Assembly (NCBI RefSeq): GCF_900101435.1
Contig: NZ_FMZH01000017.1
Span: 1-64,000 of the forward strand
DNA from: Pedobacter soli
GTDB taxonomy: Bacteria > Bacteroidota > Bacteroidia > Sphingobacteriales > Sphingobacteriaceae
Direction: 5' to 3'
Length of the DNA stretch: 64,000 bases
Shown here piece after piece: positions 34,419 through 42,276 of the stretch. The stretch's first letter is position 1; each line of letters starts with the position of its first letter. A program made the translations under genes and the position numbers. The notes below the pieces were generated by a model. The model was not told the origin of the DNA and ran no database searches. It worked only from the letters and a program-made list of their open reading frames with translations.

Positions 34419-35561
34419 TTAATACTTAGCCTGTAATGAATTTTCAATTACTTCCTTATAAAAGCTGATGTATTCGGGCAGGATTTTTTTAAGATCAAAA
34501 TCCTGTGCACGTGTAAATGCATTTTCTTTAAAGCGTTTTAGTGTTTCATCATCTTTTAAAATTTCTATTGCATGCGCCGCCATATCATCTACATCGCCAA
34601 CATTGCTCATATAACCGCAAAAGCCATCCACGTTCAATTCAGGCAAACCGCCTGCGTTGGTAGTAATTATCGGCACTTTACAAGCCATAGCCTCTAAGGC
34701 CGCCAAGCCGAAACTTTCCGATTCTGAAGGCATTAAGAAAAGATCAGAAACCGACAAAATTTCTTCTACTGCATCCTGTTTACCTAAAAACCTTACATTT
34801 TCGCAAATATTTAACGATCTGCAAAGCTGCTCGTTGTAAACACGTTCTGGCCCATCGCCAACCATTAACAGTTTTGATGGAATTACAGCCTGCACTTTTT
34901 CGAAAACGCGAATCACATCTCCCGTACGTTTTACCTTCCGGAAATTAGAAGTATGAATTAAAATACGTTCGTTATTGGGCGCAATGGCCTTTTTAAAGTG
35001 ATCTTTGGCCTGTAAACTAAAACGGCTGAAATCGATAAAGTTGGGTATTACCTTAATATCTTTGGTAATTTCGAAATGATTGTAAGTATCTTTTCTTAAA
35101 TCGTCAGAAACGGTTGTTACGCCATCACTCTGGTTAATAGAAAAAGTAACCACAGGTTTATAAGTCGGATCTTTACCTACCAGCGTAATATCGGTACCGT
35201 GCAAAGTGGTTACCACCGGAATATGAATACCATAGCTGGCTAAAATCTGCTTCGCCATGAACGCTGCCGAAGCATGCGGAATAGCATAATGCACGTGTAA
35301 TACATCTAATTGCTCAAAACGTACCACATCTACCACTTTACTGGCCAATGCCGATTCGTACGGAGCATAATCGAAAAGCGGATAATCCCTTACCGAAACC
35401 TCGTGATAAAACAAATTAGCTGAAAAGAAATCAAGCCTGGCCGGCTGACTATAGGTAATAAAGTGAACCTGGTGCCCCTCGTTAGCAAGTGCTTTACCAA
35501 GTTCTGTTGCAACTACTCCACTACCGCCAAAAGTGGGGTAGCAAACAATTCCTATCTTCAT
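34419..35561 (-). CDS. bshA: N-acetyl-alpha-D-glucosaminyl L-malate synthase BshA
   Basis: 380 residues, GT4 glycosyltransferase. It joins UDP-GlcNAc and L-malate in the first step of bacillithiol synthesis. The N-terminus MKIGIVCYPTFGGSGVVATELG is the BshA hallmark (GGSGVVATELG binding malate), followed by HFITYSQPARLDF and HVHYAIPHASAAF. The UDP-sugar site is LLMVGDGPERVY and MPSESESFGLAALEAMACKVP (E-x7-E). Bacteroidota are known to carry BshA, BshB and BshC. Only bshA and the ypdA gene are in this window. The -7 box TACATTTG on the minus strand lies about 22 bases before the ATG. Confidence 0.95.
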   Translation of the reverse strand: MKIGIVCYPTFGGSGVVATELGKALANEGHQVHFITYSQPARLDFFSANLFYHEVSVRDYPLFDYAPYESALASKVVDVVRFEQLDVLHVHYAIPHASAAFMAKQILASYGIHIPVVTTLHGTDITLVGKDPTYKPVVTFSINQSDGVTTVSDDLRKDTYNHFEITKDIKVIPNFIDFSRFSLQAKDHFKKAIAPNNERILIHTSNFRKVKRTGDVIRVFEKVQAVIPSKLLMVGDGPERVYNEQLCRSLNICENVRFLGKQDAVEEILSVSDLFLMPSESESFGLAALEAMACKVPIITTNAGGLPELNVDGFCGYMSNVGDVDDMAAHAIEILKDDETLKRFKENAFTRAQDFDLKKILPEYISFYKEVIENSLQAKY

Positions 35562-35790
35562 CGTAAATGTATTGTTGTTACCGCAAATGTAGCCGATTTT
35601 AAGCTATAATGCGTGTCGGTTTATTGCAATAAAAATAGTGACATTTCTGTGTTATTTTCCTCTTTATCCCTGTAACAATAACAACAGTGTTTTTATTTGG
35701 AAGCGCGAGGTCAGTAGCCCCTTTTAAAACAGAACAAAAAGCCAAAAATTGTAGTGAGAAATATAGTAAGACTGGAGATAAGAAATGGAA

Positions 35791-36279
35791 TTATTTAATG
35801 TTCCGCATTTCTTCTTTAATCACCAATAGCAATTCGTTTGGTCTTTGGGTACCAATAAAGTATTCCAACCCATCTCTATCGGTTAATACTACCGCATCTT
35901 TACCCGATGAGTAAAAACGAATGGTACCTTTGGTATGCAGGTTATAAACAGGATTGTTAAAAAAGTAGCGGCTGTAAACAGCTTTACGTACATCTACAAT
36001 GCTGTTCAAATCAATTTTTACGCGTTTAGTTGTCCACAAACCATCTAAAATCATGCTGCCATTGTCGACAACAATTTTGTACTGGATTAAAAAAAGCAGC
36101 AGCATTGAAACACCAATAATTCCGAAACCCACCACCAGGAACAAATCCTGTGTGTTATCGCGGTCACGCTCGTAAACATAGGCAGCGAAACAAAAAGCAG
36201 CCATAATTAGCCTGATGAAAATGCGTACATAATCACGGCCGATGTATTGTTTTTCGATATAGGCGTATTTGCTTTCCAC
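35791..36279 (-). CDS. PH-like domain membrane protein
   Basis: 162 residues from a GTG start directly after the tilS stop codon (TAAGTG), so it is translationally coupled to tilS. Two membrane helices (about residues 18-37 and 47-70) precede a soluble domain with strands MILDGLWTTKRVKIDLNSIVDV and AVVLTDRDGLEYFIGTQRP, which resemble the bacterial PH domain of YcxB/YdbT-like proteins. It should sit in the inner membrane with the PH part in the cytoplasm. Function unknown; coupling with tilS is probably not functional. Confidence 0.75.
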   Translation of the reverse strand: MESKYAYIEKQYIGRDYVRIFIRLIMAAFCFAAYVYERDRDNTQDLFLVVGFGIIGVSMLLLFLIQYKIVVDNGSMILDGLWTTKRVKIDLNSIVDVRKAVYSRYFFNNPVYNLHTKGTIRFYSSGKDAVVLTDRDGLEYFIGTQRPNELLLVIKEEMRNIK

Positions 36280-37611
36280 TTATTTAATTTTGAGTTCGAA
36301 TATAGCAACTTTTTTGGTTGCGGGGGTTAATTTATATCGGTTATCCTGTCGCATGCCCACAATCCACACAATTTCACCATTTCCATTTACCAATATCGGC
36401 GTTGTACTTTTTAAATGCAAGGGCACCTTTTCATCAATAAAATAATCGCTCACTTTTTTAGGGTTTCGCATCCCCAGCGGTATAAATTTATCGCCATTTT
36501 GCCAGTTCCGTAACACCAAAGGATAAATCAGCTTACCGGCATTTACAAAGGCCTTATTCGCATCCAAATCAAACTTTACCTCGCTGCTGAAAGCCATGGC
36601 AATTTCGTGGTCCGTAAATGTAATACACACGGTTTCTGGGTGTATAAACTGATTTGCGACTATGGCAGTGTCTTTTTTTACAATAACCAGATCGCTCCTG
36701 TTTATAATGGCCTGGTGACTGCTACTAAAGAAATGCGTTCCGCTTAGCGCTTTTAAGCTACCCAGAATCTCTACTACCACATTTTCGCTAAAACCAAAAG
36801 GCTTTAATAGTTCGTACAGTAATAATTTTTGTGGATTTAAAGCTGCAATCTCCTTTAAATTGATATAAACGCCATCAGCACGTTCGTTTAAAATTCTGGT
36901 CTGTAATTTTTGAACTTCCAGGTTTAAGAAAGTTTCAATCTCTGCAAAACGCGCCATGTTTTCGGCAAAAGTTTTTTCGAGGTCAGGGTTTATTTCCTGC
37001 AAATGAGGCACAACCTGTAAACGCAGTTTATTACGGGTATAATGGGTACTGAGGTTCGAACTGTCCTCAACAAAATCGATATTATTTTTTGTCACAATTT
37101 CATTTACCTGCTGGCGATTTAAAAACAACAGCGGCCTGATCAGTTTATCGCGTTTAGGTAAAATGCCATGCAAACCACTAATTCCGGTACCACGCACCAG
37201 GTTAATCAGTACCGTTTCAACAGCATCGTTCTGGTGCTGGGCCAGAGCAATGTAATCGTAACCTTTAGCGCTTCTTATTTCTTCAAACCATGCATAACGC
37301 AGTTCCCGTGCTGCCATCTGTGTCGAAATTTTATGCTGATGTGCATATTTTTTCGTCTCAAAATGCGTTACATAAAAAGGTAACCCTAAATTGCCGGCCA
37401 AAAGCGCAACAAAATGCTCGTCACGCTGGGCTTCATCGGCCCTTAAATTAAAGTTACAGTGTGCTACACCAACATCAACGCCTATTGCCTTAAACAAATG
37501 TAACATCAGTACAGAATCTTTACCGCCGCTTACAGCCAAAAGAATGCGGTTACCTTCGGTAAACAGCTGTTGCTGTTCAATAAAATCACGAAATTGCTGT
37601 AAGGGTAACAT
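36280..37611 (-). CDS. tilS: tRNA(Ile)-lysidine synthetase
   Basis: 443 residues from the ATG at 37611 (MLPLQQFRDFIEQQQ). It converts C34 of the tRNA-Ile with CAT anticodon to lysidine using ATP and lysine, so it reads AUA and becomes isoleucine-specific. The PP-loop is LLAVSGGKDSVLMLHLF near residue 20, with VAHCNFNLR, ALAQHQNDAVETVLINLVRGTGISGLHG and EDSSN downstream. The C-terminal TilS domain includes WQNGDKFIPLGM. The frame extends to 37659, but TATTTTTG four bases before 37611 fits a promoter box with a leaderless start there. Confidence 0.96.
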   Translation of the reverse strand: MLPLQQFRDFIEQQQLFTEGNRILLAVSGGKDSVLMLHLFKAIGVDVGVAHCNFNLRADEAQRDEHFVALLAGNLGLPFYVTHFETKKYAHQHKISTQMAARELRYAWFEEIRSAKGYDYIALAQHQNDAVETVLINLVRGTGISGLHGILPKRDKLIRPLLFLNRQQVNEIVTKNNIDFVEDSSNLSTHYTRNKLRLQVVPHLQEINPDLEKTFAENMARFAEIETFLNLEVQKLQTRILNERADGVYINLKEIAALNPQKLLLYELLKPFGFSENVVVEILGSLKALSGTHFFSSSHQAIINRSDLVIVKKDTAIVANQFIHPETVCITFTDHEIAMAFSSEVKFDLDANKAFVNAGKLIYPLVLRNWQNGDKFIPLGMRNPKKVSDYFIDEKVPLHLKSTTPILVNGNGEIVWIVGMRQDNRYKLTPATKKVAIFELKIK

Positions 37612-37615
37612 CCAC

Positions 37616-37672
37616 CAAAAATATTTAATTTTAACTGGTATTCCGAACGTTCGGAACAAAAAACTAACTTTG
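37616..37672. promoter_or_regulatory. Divergent tilS/ostA-like promoter pair with a 16-base palindrome
   Basis: The minus-strand box TATTTTTG (37616-37623) is four bases before the tilS ATG and the plus-strand box TAACTTTG (37665-37672) is four bases before the GTG of the OstA-like gene. The perfect palindrome TTCCGAACGTTCGGAA (37641-37656) lies between them, where the -33 elements would be. It may be an operator for both genes. Confidence 0.6.
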
Positions 37673-37676
37673 TAGT

Positions 37677-40064
37677 GTGCAAAAACTATTTGTCTTTTTA
37701 TTCCTTTTAATCAGCCCGGCATTTTTATTCGGTCAGCAACCTGCATCGAAAATTAAAATCGTTTCCTTTACAAAAGTAACCGGCGACAGGAAAAACAATG
37801 CTACCTATCTTCGCAATCCTGTTTTTCAGCAAGATAACGCAACTTTAACCTGCGATAGTGCTATTTTTTATAGTGAGCGAAACTACTTCGAAGCTTTTAA
37901 AAATGTGCACATCAATCAAACCGGAACGGATATATATTCCGACCAGCTGGAATACGACGGAAATAAAAAACAGGCTCATTTAACCGGAAATGTGCTGATG
38001 AAGGACCCTACATCGACTTTAACCACCAATATTTTAGATTACAACACACTCACTAAAATAGGCACCTACACCAGTGGGGGTAAAATTGTAAACAAAGATG
38101 TAACGCTCACCAGTAAAAACGGTTATTATTTCAGCGAAAGAAATGTTGCGTACTTCAGGTATGATGTAGTTGTGGTTACGCCGCAATCTACCATCAAATC
38201 GGATACCATGAGCTACAATACTCAGGATAAATGGACTTATTTCTATGGCCCTACTAATATTAAGGGAAAAGATGACAACCTCTACACCGAAAATGGCCAG
38301 TACAATACTTTAACCGAAGATGCCTTTTTCGGGAAGAAAAACCTTTACACGCAGGCCACACGGTCGTTAAAAGGCGATAGTTTATATTATTATGGCAAAA
38401 AAGGAATAGGTAAAGCCGTTAAAAACATCGTTTTTTCTGATACGAAGGATAAAATGAAAATGTTTGGCGATTTGGGCTACTATTACAAAGCCGATCAGAG
38501 AACCCTGGTTACCCGCAATGCTTACGTAGGTATTGGTACTGAAGATTCGGTCATGGTGAAGAATAAAAAGCGACCCGATAGTTTATGGATGGGTGCCGAT
38601 ACCCTCGAAACACAGATGGTATTGCAAAAAACCTTAAAATTAATCCCGAAAATTTCCATTAAAGCCGATAACCAGGTTGGCGAGGATGATGAAGAAGGTG
38701 CTGCAAAAAAAGGAAGCGGAGAGGCCAAATATAAACCAGAAAGTGAACCTGCACAAAAAGACGACCGCAGTAAACGTAATTTAAGGAATAGTAAAGCTGA
38801 TAAGAAAAAGAAAGGTAAAGGCGATGCGGATGCTGCAGACCCCACAGCTCTACTAAAAGACAAAAACATTGATAGCTTAAAATTAAAAGTCGATTCTGCC
38901 GGGAAAGCCCTGCCTACAGCCTTAACAGATAGCCTGAAAAAAAGCAATGTTTTGAAAGCCAAAGCTGATTCTTTAATCAAAAAACTCCCTGCGCTTAAGA
39001 CAGATAGCTTACAGAAAAAGATAACGGCCAAAGCTGATGCACTGGTTAAGACGAATGTTAAAACCCAGATCGACAGTTTAAGCAAAAAAGTATTAAAACC
39101 AGGCGCTAAAGATAGTTTAACCAAAGCCATAGGTAACTTAAAACCCGGAGCATTGAAGAATGACACAGCTAAGTTTAACCCTGCCGATACAGTACAGGCA
39201 CGTATAATAAAAGCTTTCCATGGCGTAAAGATCTTTAAAACCAATATTCAGGCAAAAACCGACAGCCTTTTTTATACCAGCGCCGATTCTACCCTCCGTT
39301 GTTACAGTAACCCGATTATCTGGTCGGAAGGCTCACAGCAGGTAGGCGATACGATTTATGTGCAGTTTAAAAATAAAAAGCTTAACAATTTACAGGCCAT
39401 CCGCAATGCTTTTCTGGTAAATACACCTAAAGATTCGTTAAGATTTAACCAGATCAAGGGCAGGTTGATGACCGGCTTTTTTCACGATGGCAGACTCAAA
39501 AACCTCTATGTTGATGGCAATGCCGAAAGTATTTATTACACTCAAGACGACAGCACGAAGGTTTATAAAGAAATGAACCAGACGCTGAGCAGCAGGATCA
39601 AATTCATTTTTAAAAGTAAAGAGAATGCCATCGAAGATATTGTTTATATTAAAGGAGTTGAAGGGGCATTAAACCCAGAAAATGAAATTGCGAAAGACCA
39701 TGTTTTAAAAGGCTTTTCGTGGAAACCAACCGAAAGACCTAAATCTAAGAAAGATGCAGTTGGCTCGGCAGGGAAACCAAAAGCTAAAATCAAGCCTAAG
39801 GCCGTGGCAGGCAAAACGCCGGCTACTAAATCGCCTGTAAACAATAAAGCTGTAAACCCTGCCGGCAAAACTACCACAACACCAAATGTTCCACAGCCTA
39901 AAACAACAGTAGTAAAAGACAGTGTAAACCTGGATAAGAAATTACCGGTGGCTAGACCTGCTGACAGTGCCAATTTTGGCATTAAACCTATTTTACCTAA
40001 AAAGGATTCAACTCAGGTAAAGAAGGATACCACGCAGGTTAAGAAGGCCGGAACCAAACTTTAA
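37677..40064 (+). CDS. OstA/LptA-like lipopolysaccharide transport protein
   Basis: 795 residues from a GTG start that opens a signal peptide (MQKLFVFLFLLISPAFLFG). Residues about 40-270 are tandem beta strands of the OstA fold, with repeated DYxxxxKQAHLTGNV-like units (EYDGNKKQAHLTGNVLM). Such periplasmic proteins bridge LPS between inner and outer membranes. Residues about 340-520 are an unusual Lys/Asp/Ala-rich insert of repeated DSLKKK-type units, after which the OstA fold resumes (TDSLFYTSADSTLRCYSNPIIW). The last 110 residues are a Pro/Lys/Thr-rich low-complexity tail. A second gene of the LPS set is not in the window. Confidence 0.87.
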   Translation: MQKLFVFLFLLISPAFLFGQQPASKIKIVSFTKVTGDRKNNATYLRNPVFQQDNATLTCDSAIFYSERNYFEAFKNVHINQTGTDIYSDQLEYDGNKKQAHLTGNVLMKDPTSTLTTNILDYNTLTKIGTYTSGGKIVNKDVTLTSKNGYYFSERNVAYFRYDVVVVTPQSTIKSDTMSYNTQDKWTYFYGPTNIKGKDDNLYTENGQYNTLTEDAFFGKKNLYTQATRSLKGDSLYYYGKKGIGKAVKNIVFSDTKDKMKMFGDLGYYYKADQRTLVTRNAYVGIGTEDSVMVKNKKRPDSLWMGADTLETQMVLQKTLKLIPKISIKADNQVGEDDEEGAAKKGSGEAKYKPESEPAQKDDRSKRNLRNSKADKKKKGKGDADAADPTALLKDKNIDSLKLKVDSAGKALPTALTDSLKKSNVLKAKADSLIKKLPALKTDSLQKKITAKADALVKTNVKTQIDSLSKKVLKPGAKDSLTKAIGNLKPGALKNDTAKFNPADTVQARIIKAFHGVKIFKTNIQAKTDSLFYTSADSTLRCYSNPIIWSEGSQQVGDTIYVQFKNKKLNNLQAIRNAFLVNTPKDSLRFNQIKGRLMTGFFHDGRLKNLYVDGNAESIYYTQDDSTKVYKEMNQTLSSRIKFIFKSKENAIEDIVYIKGVEGALNPENEIAKDHVLKGFSWKPTERPKSKKDAVGSAGKPKAKIKPKAVAGKTPATKSPVNNKAVNPAGKTTTTPNVPQPKTTVVKDSVNLDKKLPVARPADSANFGIKPILPKKDSTQVKKDTTQVKKAGTKL

Positions 40065-40075
40065 TATTATGATAA

Positions 40076-40120
40076 GAGACCCTGAAATAAATCCGATAGC
40101 TATCGGATCAGGGGTGACGA
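40076..40120. repeat. Dispersed palindrome, CCGATAGCTATCGG family, copy 4
   Basis: Core at 40091-40108 inside an outer stem ACCCTGA/TCAGGGGT. Sits between converging OstA-like and rdgB genes. Confidence 0.75.
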
Positions 40121-40131
40121 CTCCAATGGAG

Positions 40132-40710
40132 CTATGCATCCCCTTTTAAAAAAGTCATCATCTTTTCTAACGCAATGGCTCGGTGACTAATCTTATTCTT
40201 TTCGGCCATATCCATTTCAGCGAAAGTAATATCGTAACCATCAGGCTGAAATATAGGATCGTAACCAAAACCTTTAGAACCGGATAGCTCAGTTGTGATT
40301 GTCCCTTTAATTACACCTTCAAAAATATGGTTCTTGCCATCCTGCATTAACGAAATAACGGTTTTAAACCTGGCTTTTCTATTTCCTATTCCCTCAAGTT
40401 TCTTTAAAACAAGTTGTATGTTTTCTAAACTATCACGACTCCCCGAGTACCTTGCAGAATATACACCGGGTTCGTTGTTAAGCGCCTCTACTTCCAAACC
40501 ACTGTCATCGGCAAAGCAATCCAGATTAAAATGTTCAACCACATACCTGCTTTTTAAAGTAGCATTGCCTTCAAAAGTATCGGCAGTTTCAGGAATATCA
40601 GTTAAACAGCCAATATCTTCGAGGTTTAGCACGTCGTATTTGCCTGCCAGGGCCAAACGGATTTCTTCAGTTTTATGTTGGTTATTGGTTGCAAAAACAA
40701 GTTTTTTCAT
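40132..40710 (-). CDS. rdgB: RdgB/HAM1 non-canonical purine NTP pyrophosphatase
   Basis: 192 residues, normal length. It hydrolyses dITP, ITP and XTP to monophosphates so that deaminated purines are kept out of DNA and RNA. The N-terminal [14 protein letters not shown] binds the triphosphate, and [26 protein letters not shown] gives the metal-binding Asp pair and the base pocket. [12 protein letters not shown] and ISHRAIAL complete the family pattern. Transcribed in the same direction as the HolD-like gene just upstream, with a repeat-rich spacer of about 160 bases. Confidence 0.96.
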   Translation of the reverse strand: MKKLVFATNNQHKTEEIRLALAGKYDVLNLEDIGCLTDIPETADTFEGNATLKSRYVVEHFNLDCFADDSGLEVEALNNEPGVYSARYSGSRDSLENIQLVLKKLEGIGNRKARFKTVISLMQDGKNHIFEGVIKGTITTELSGSKGFGYDPIFQPDGYDITFAEMDMAEKNKISHRAIALEKMMTFLKGDA

Positions 40711-40732
40711 TTTAAAAGAGGTAAAAGGTTTA

Positions 40733-40873
40733 GGTTAAAAGGTTTAGGGTGTAAGGTGTTGTAAAGTTGAAAGGTTTAAGGTTTAAGGTTTAAGGTTATG
40801 ATTAAACTATTTAAAATACCATACCTTAATACTTTATGCTCAATACTTGATACTAAATACCTGATACTAAACC
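40733..40873. repeat. GGTTTAAGGT and ATACTTGATACT short repeats
   Basis: The words AAGGTTTAGG, AAGGTTTAAGG and GGTTTAAGGTTTAAGGTT occur in tandem, then AATACTTGATACTAAATACCTGATACTAAA. Similar words lie at 17690-17752 and 21652-21735. Non-coding, between rdgB and the HolD-like gene. Confidence 0.6.
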
Positions 40874-41527
40874 CTATTTAATTTTCTGCAGATTGCCCCA
40901 AAGCAATTTCTTTGCAGTTAAATCGCTGTCTAAATGGTGCAGGTTAGGCGCAAAAATAATGCGGGTGGTGCCGTGGGTAATGATCTCGTTCTGCCAAACC
41001 AGGTCTAATTTTAGATGTGCAATTTCTACCCCGAACGAGAGCATGGTAACCGGTTTAAAAAACTGATACAGTTCAGCAAAATCAGTGCCTTGATACCTCG
41101 AGTAATTCAGGATGGCAAAATCAGGTGTTCCGAGGTCTACCGCTTTAACAATTTTGCGCAACAATTCGCGACCTTGTTCAGTACTCACATCATTGCTTTC
41201 ATCGTTAACCAGAATGAGTACCGATTTTTTATTTCCACCTAAAAACTTAAAGGTTTTTTCGGGTGCTGGCTCGGCCACAACGTGCGTAATTTCAGGCGAC
41301 TGAGGATAAACTTTAGGTATTTCGGGTGCTTTAATACCTGGAATTTGTGTTACTTCGGTCTTCACAACCGATTCTTTTTGCGGTTCGGCAGCTACCTGAG
41401 CGGCTACAAAAACGGGCTCAGCATTACGTAACGGCTGAATTTCTACACTTTCATCTTTTACCAGAAAAACCTCGTCGGTAAAAAATAAACGTAAAGCATT
41501 CGCATTGTTGGTAAGCTGGTTTTCCAT
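40874..41527 (-). CDS. Putative DNA polymerase III psi subunit (HolD-like)
   Basis: 217 residues, no signal peptide. Residues 1-30 (ALRLFFTDEVFLVKDE) and residues about 125-217 have the layout of HolD: a strand KKSVLILVND like the HolD RLVMVAND, a helix LLRKIVKAVDL followed by PDFAILN, and a C-terminal IIFAPNLHHL-x4-TAKKLLW. The last matches P-x-L-x2-L-x4-T-A-x3-L-W of E. coli HolD residue by residue. Between these lies a Pro/Glu/Val-rich linker of about 80 residues. Psi joins the clamp loader to chi and single-strand binding protein. Homology judged by eye, so the name is provisional. No chi gene is nearby. Confidence 0.5.
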   Translation of the reverse strand: MENQLTNNANALRLFFTDEVFLVKDESVEIQPLRNAEPVFVAAQVAAEPQKESVVKTEVTQIPGIKAPEIPKVYPQSPEITHVVAEPAPEKTFKFLGGNKKSVLILVNDESNDVSTEQGRELLRKIVKAVDLGTPDFAILNYSRYQGTDFAELYQFFKPVTMLSFGVEIAHLKLDLVWQNEIITHGTTRIIFAPNLHHLDSDLTAKKLLWGNLQKIK

Positions 41528-41631
41528 TCGTATTTTTGCAGGATAATAATTTCTGTTAAAATTAGTTAAATATCTTATAATAGCGACGCTAATTGTTACT
41601 TTTATCCCTTAAAATTTATAGACTGCTCTAC

Positions 41632-42219
41632 GTGAGAAAAGCTTTTTGCCTGTTTGTTTTTAGCTTTATTTATAGCATTTCGTTTGCACAAAACGTGGCT
41701 GTAGTTAATGGCAAACCAATAAGTACCAAAGAGTTTATGTGGGCATACAAAAAAAGCCATAACGGAAATATCAGTATTTCTTACGATACGCTTCAGGCTT
41801 ATTTAAACCTTTATATAAATTTTAAACTTAAGGTTTTAGATGCCCGCGAAATGGGTCTCGATAAAACCCCTGGCTACCAGGAAGAAATCAAAAATTATGA
41901 AGAAGCCTTAAGTACCCACAAAAAAGCGGTTATAAGCAGCAAAGATCATGATTTTTTATTAAACGAATACCGCGAAGGTGTGCTGATGTTTAATGTTTCT
42001 GAGCAAAAAATCTGGAATAAAGCACAGGATGATGAGCAGGCGATAAACGAGTTTTACAATAAAAACAAACAAAATTACAATAAACCGTTAAGCGAGGTTA
42101 GAGGCGATGTAATTGCCGATTACCAGCAAAGTTTGGAAGAAAAGTGGCTGAATGGCCTGAAACAAAAATACCAGACTAAAATTAACGATGGTGAACTAAA
42201 AAAGCTGGCCAAGCTATAA
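41632..42219 (+). CDS. SurA/PpiD-like periplasmic chaperone lacking a PPIase domain
   Basis: 195 residues from the GTG at 41632, which gives a good signal peptide (VRKAFCLFVFSFIYSISFA). The frame extends to a TTG at 41593. The mature start VAVVNGKPISTKEFMWAYKK is the SurA N-terminal pattern. It then runs into YREGVLMFNVSEQKIWNKAQDDE, a segment that in long Bacteroidota PPIases lies after the rotamase domain, and ends in EVRGDVIADYQQSLEEKWL. Both rotamase domains are absent, as if cut out. It is 57 bases from surA on the same strand and probably helps outer-membrane protein folding. Confidence 0.7.
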   Translation: MRKAFCLFVFSFIYSISFAQNVAVVNGKPISTKEFMWAYKKSHNGNISISYDTLQAYLNLYINFKLKVLDAREMGLDKTPGYQEEIKNYEEALSTHKKAVISSKDHDFLLNEYREGVLMFNVSEQKIWNKAQDDEQAINEFYNKNKQNYNKPLSEVRGDVIADYQQSLEEKWLNGLKQKYQTKINDGELKKLAKL

Positions 42220-42276
42220 TTTAACCGGTTTTTTGGTAACCAATAAGTATTAAATTTGCAAAATATAAACAATAGA

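Noticed and set aside
38522-39244. Long minus-strand open frame of 240 codons inside the OstA-like gene
   Set aside because: It runs opposite the low-complexity Lys-rich part of a real gene. It is a composition effect and has no start context or fold.
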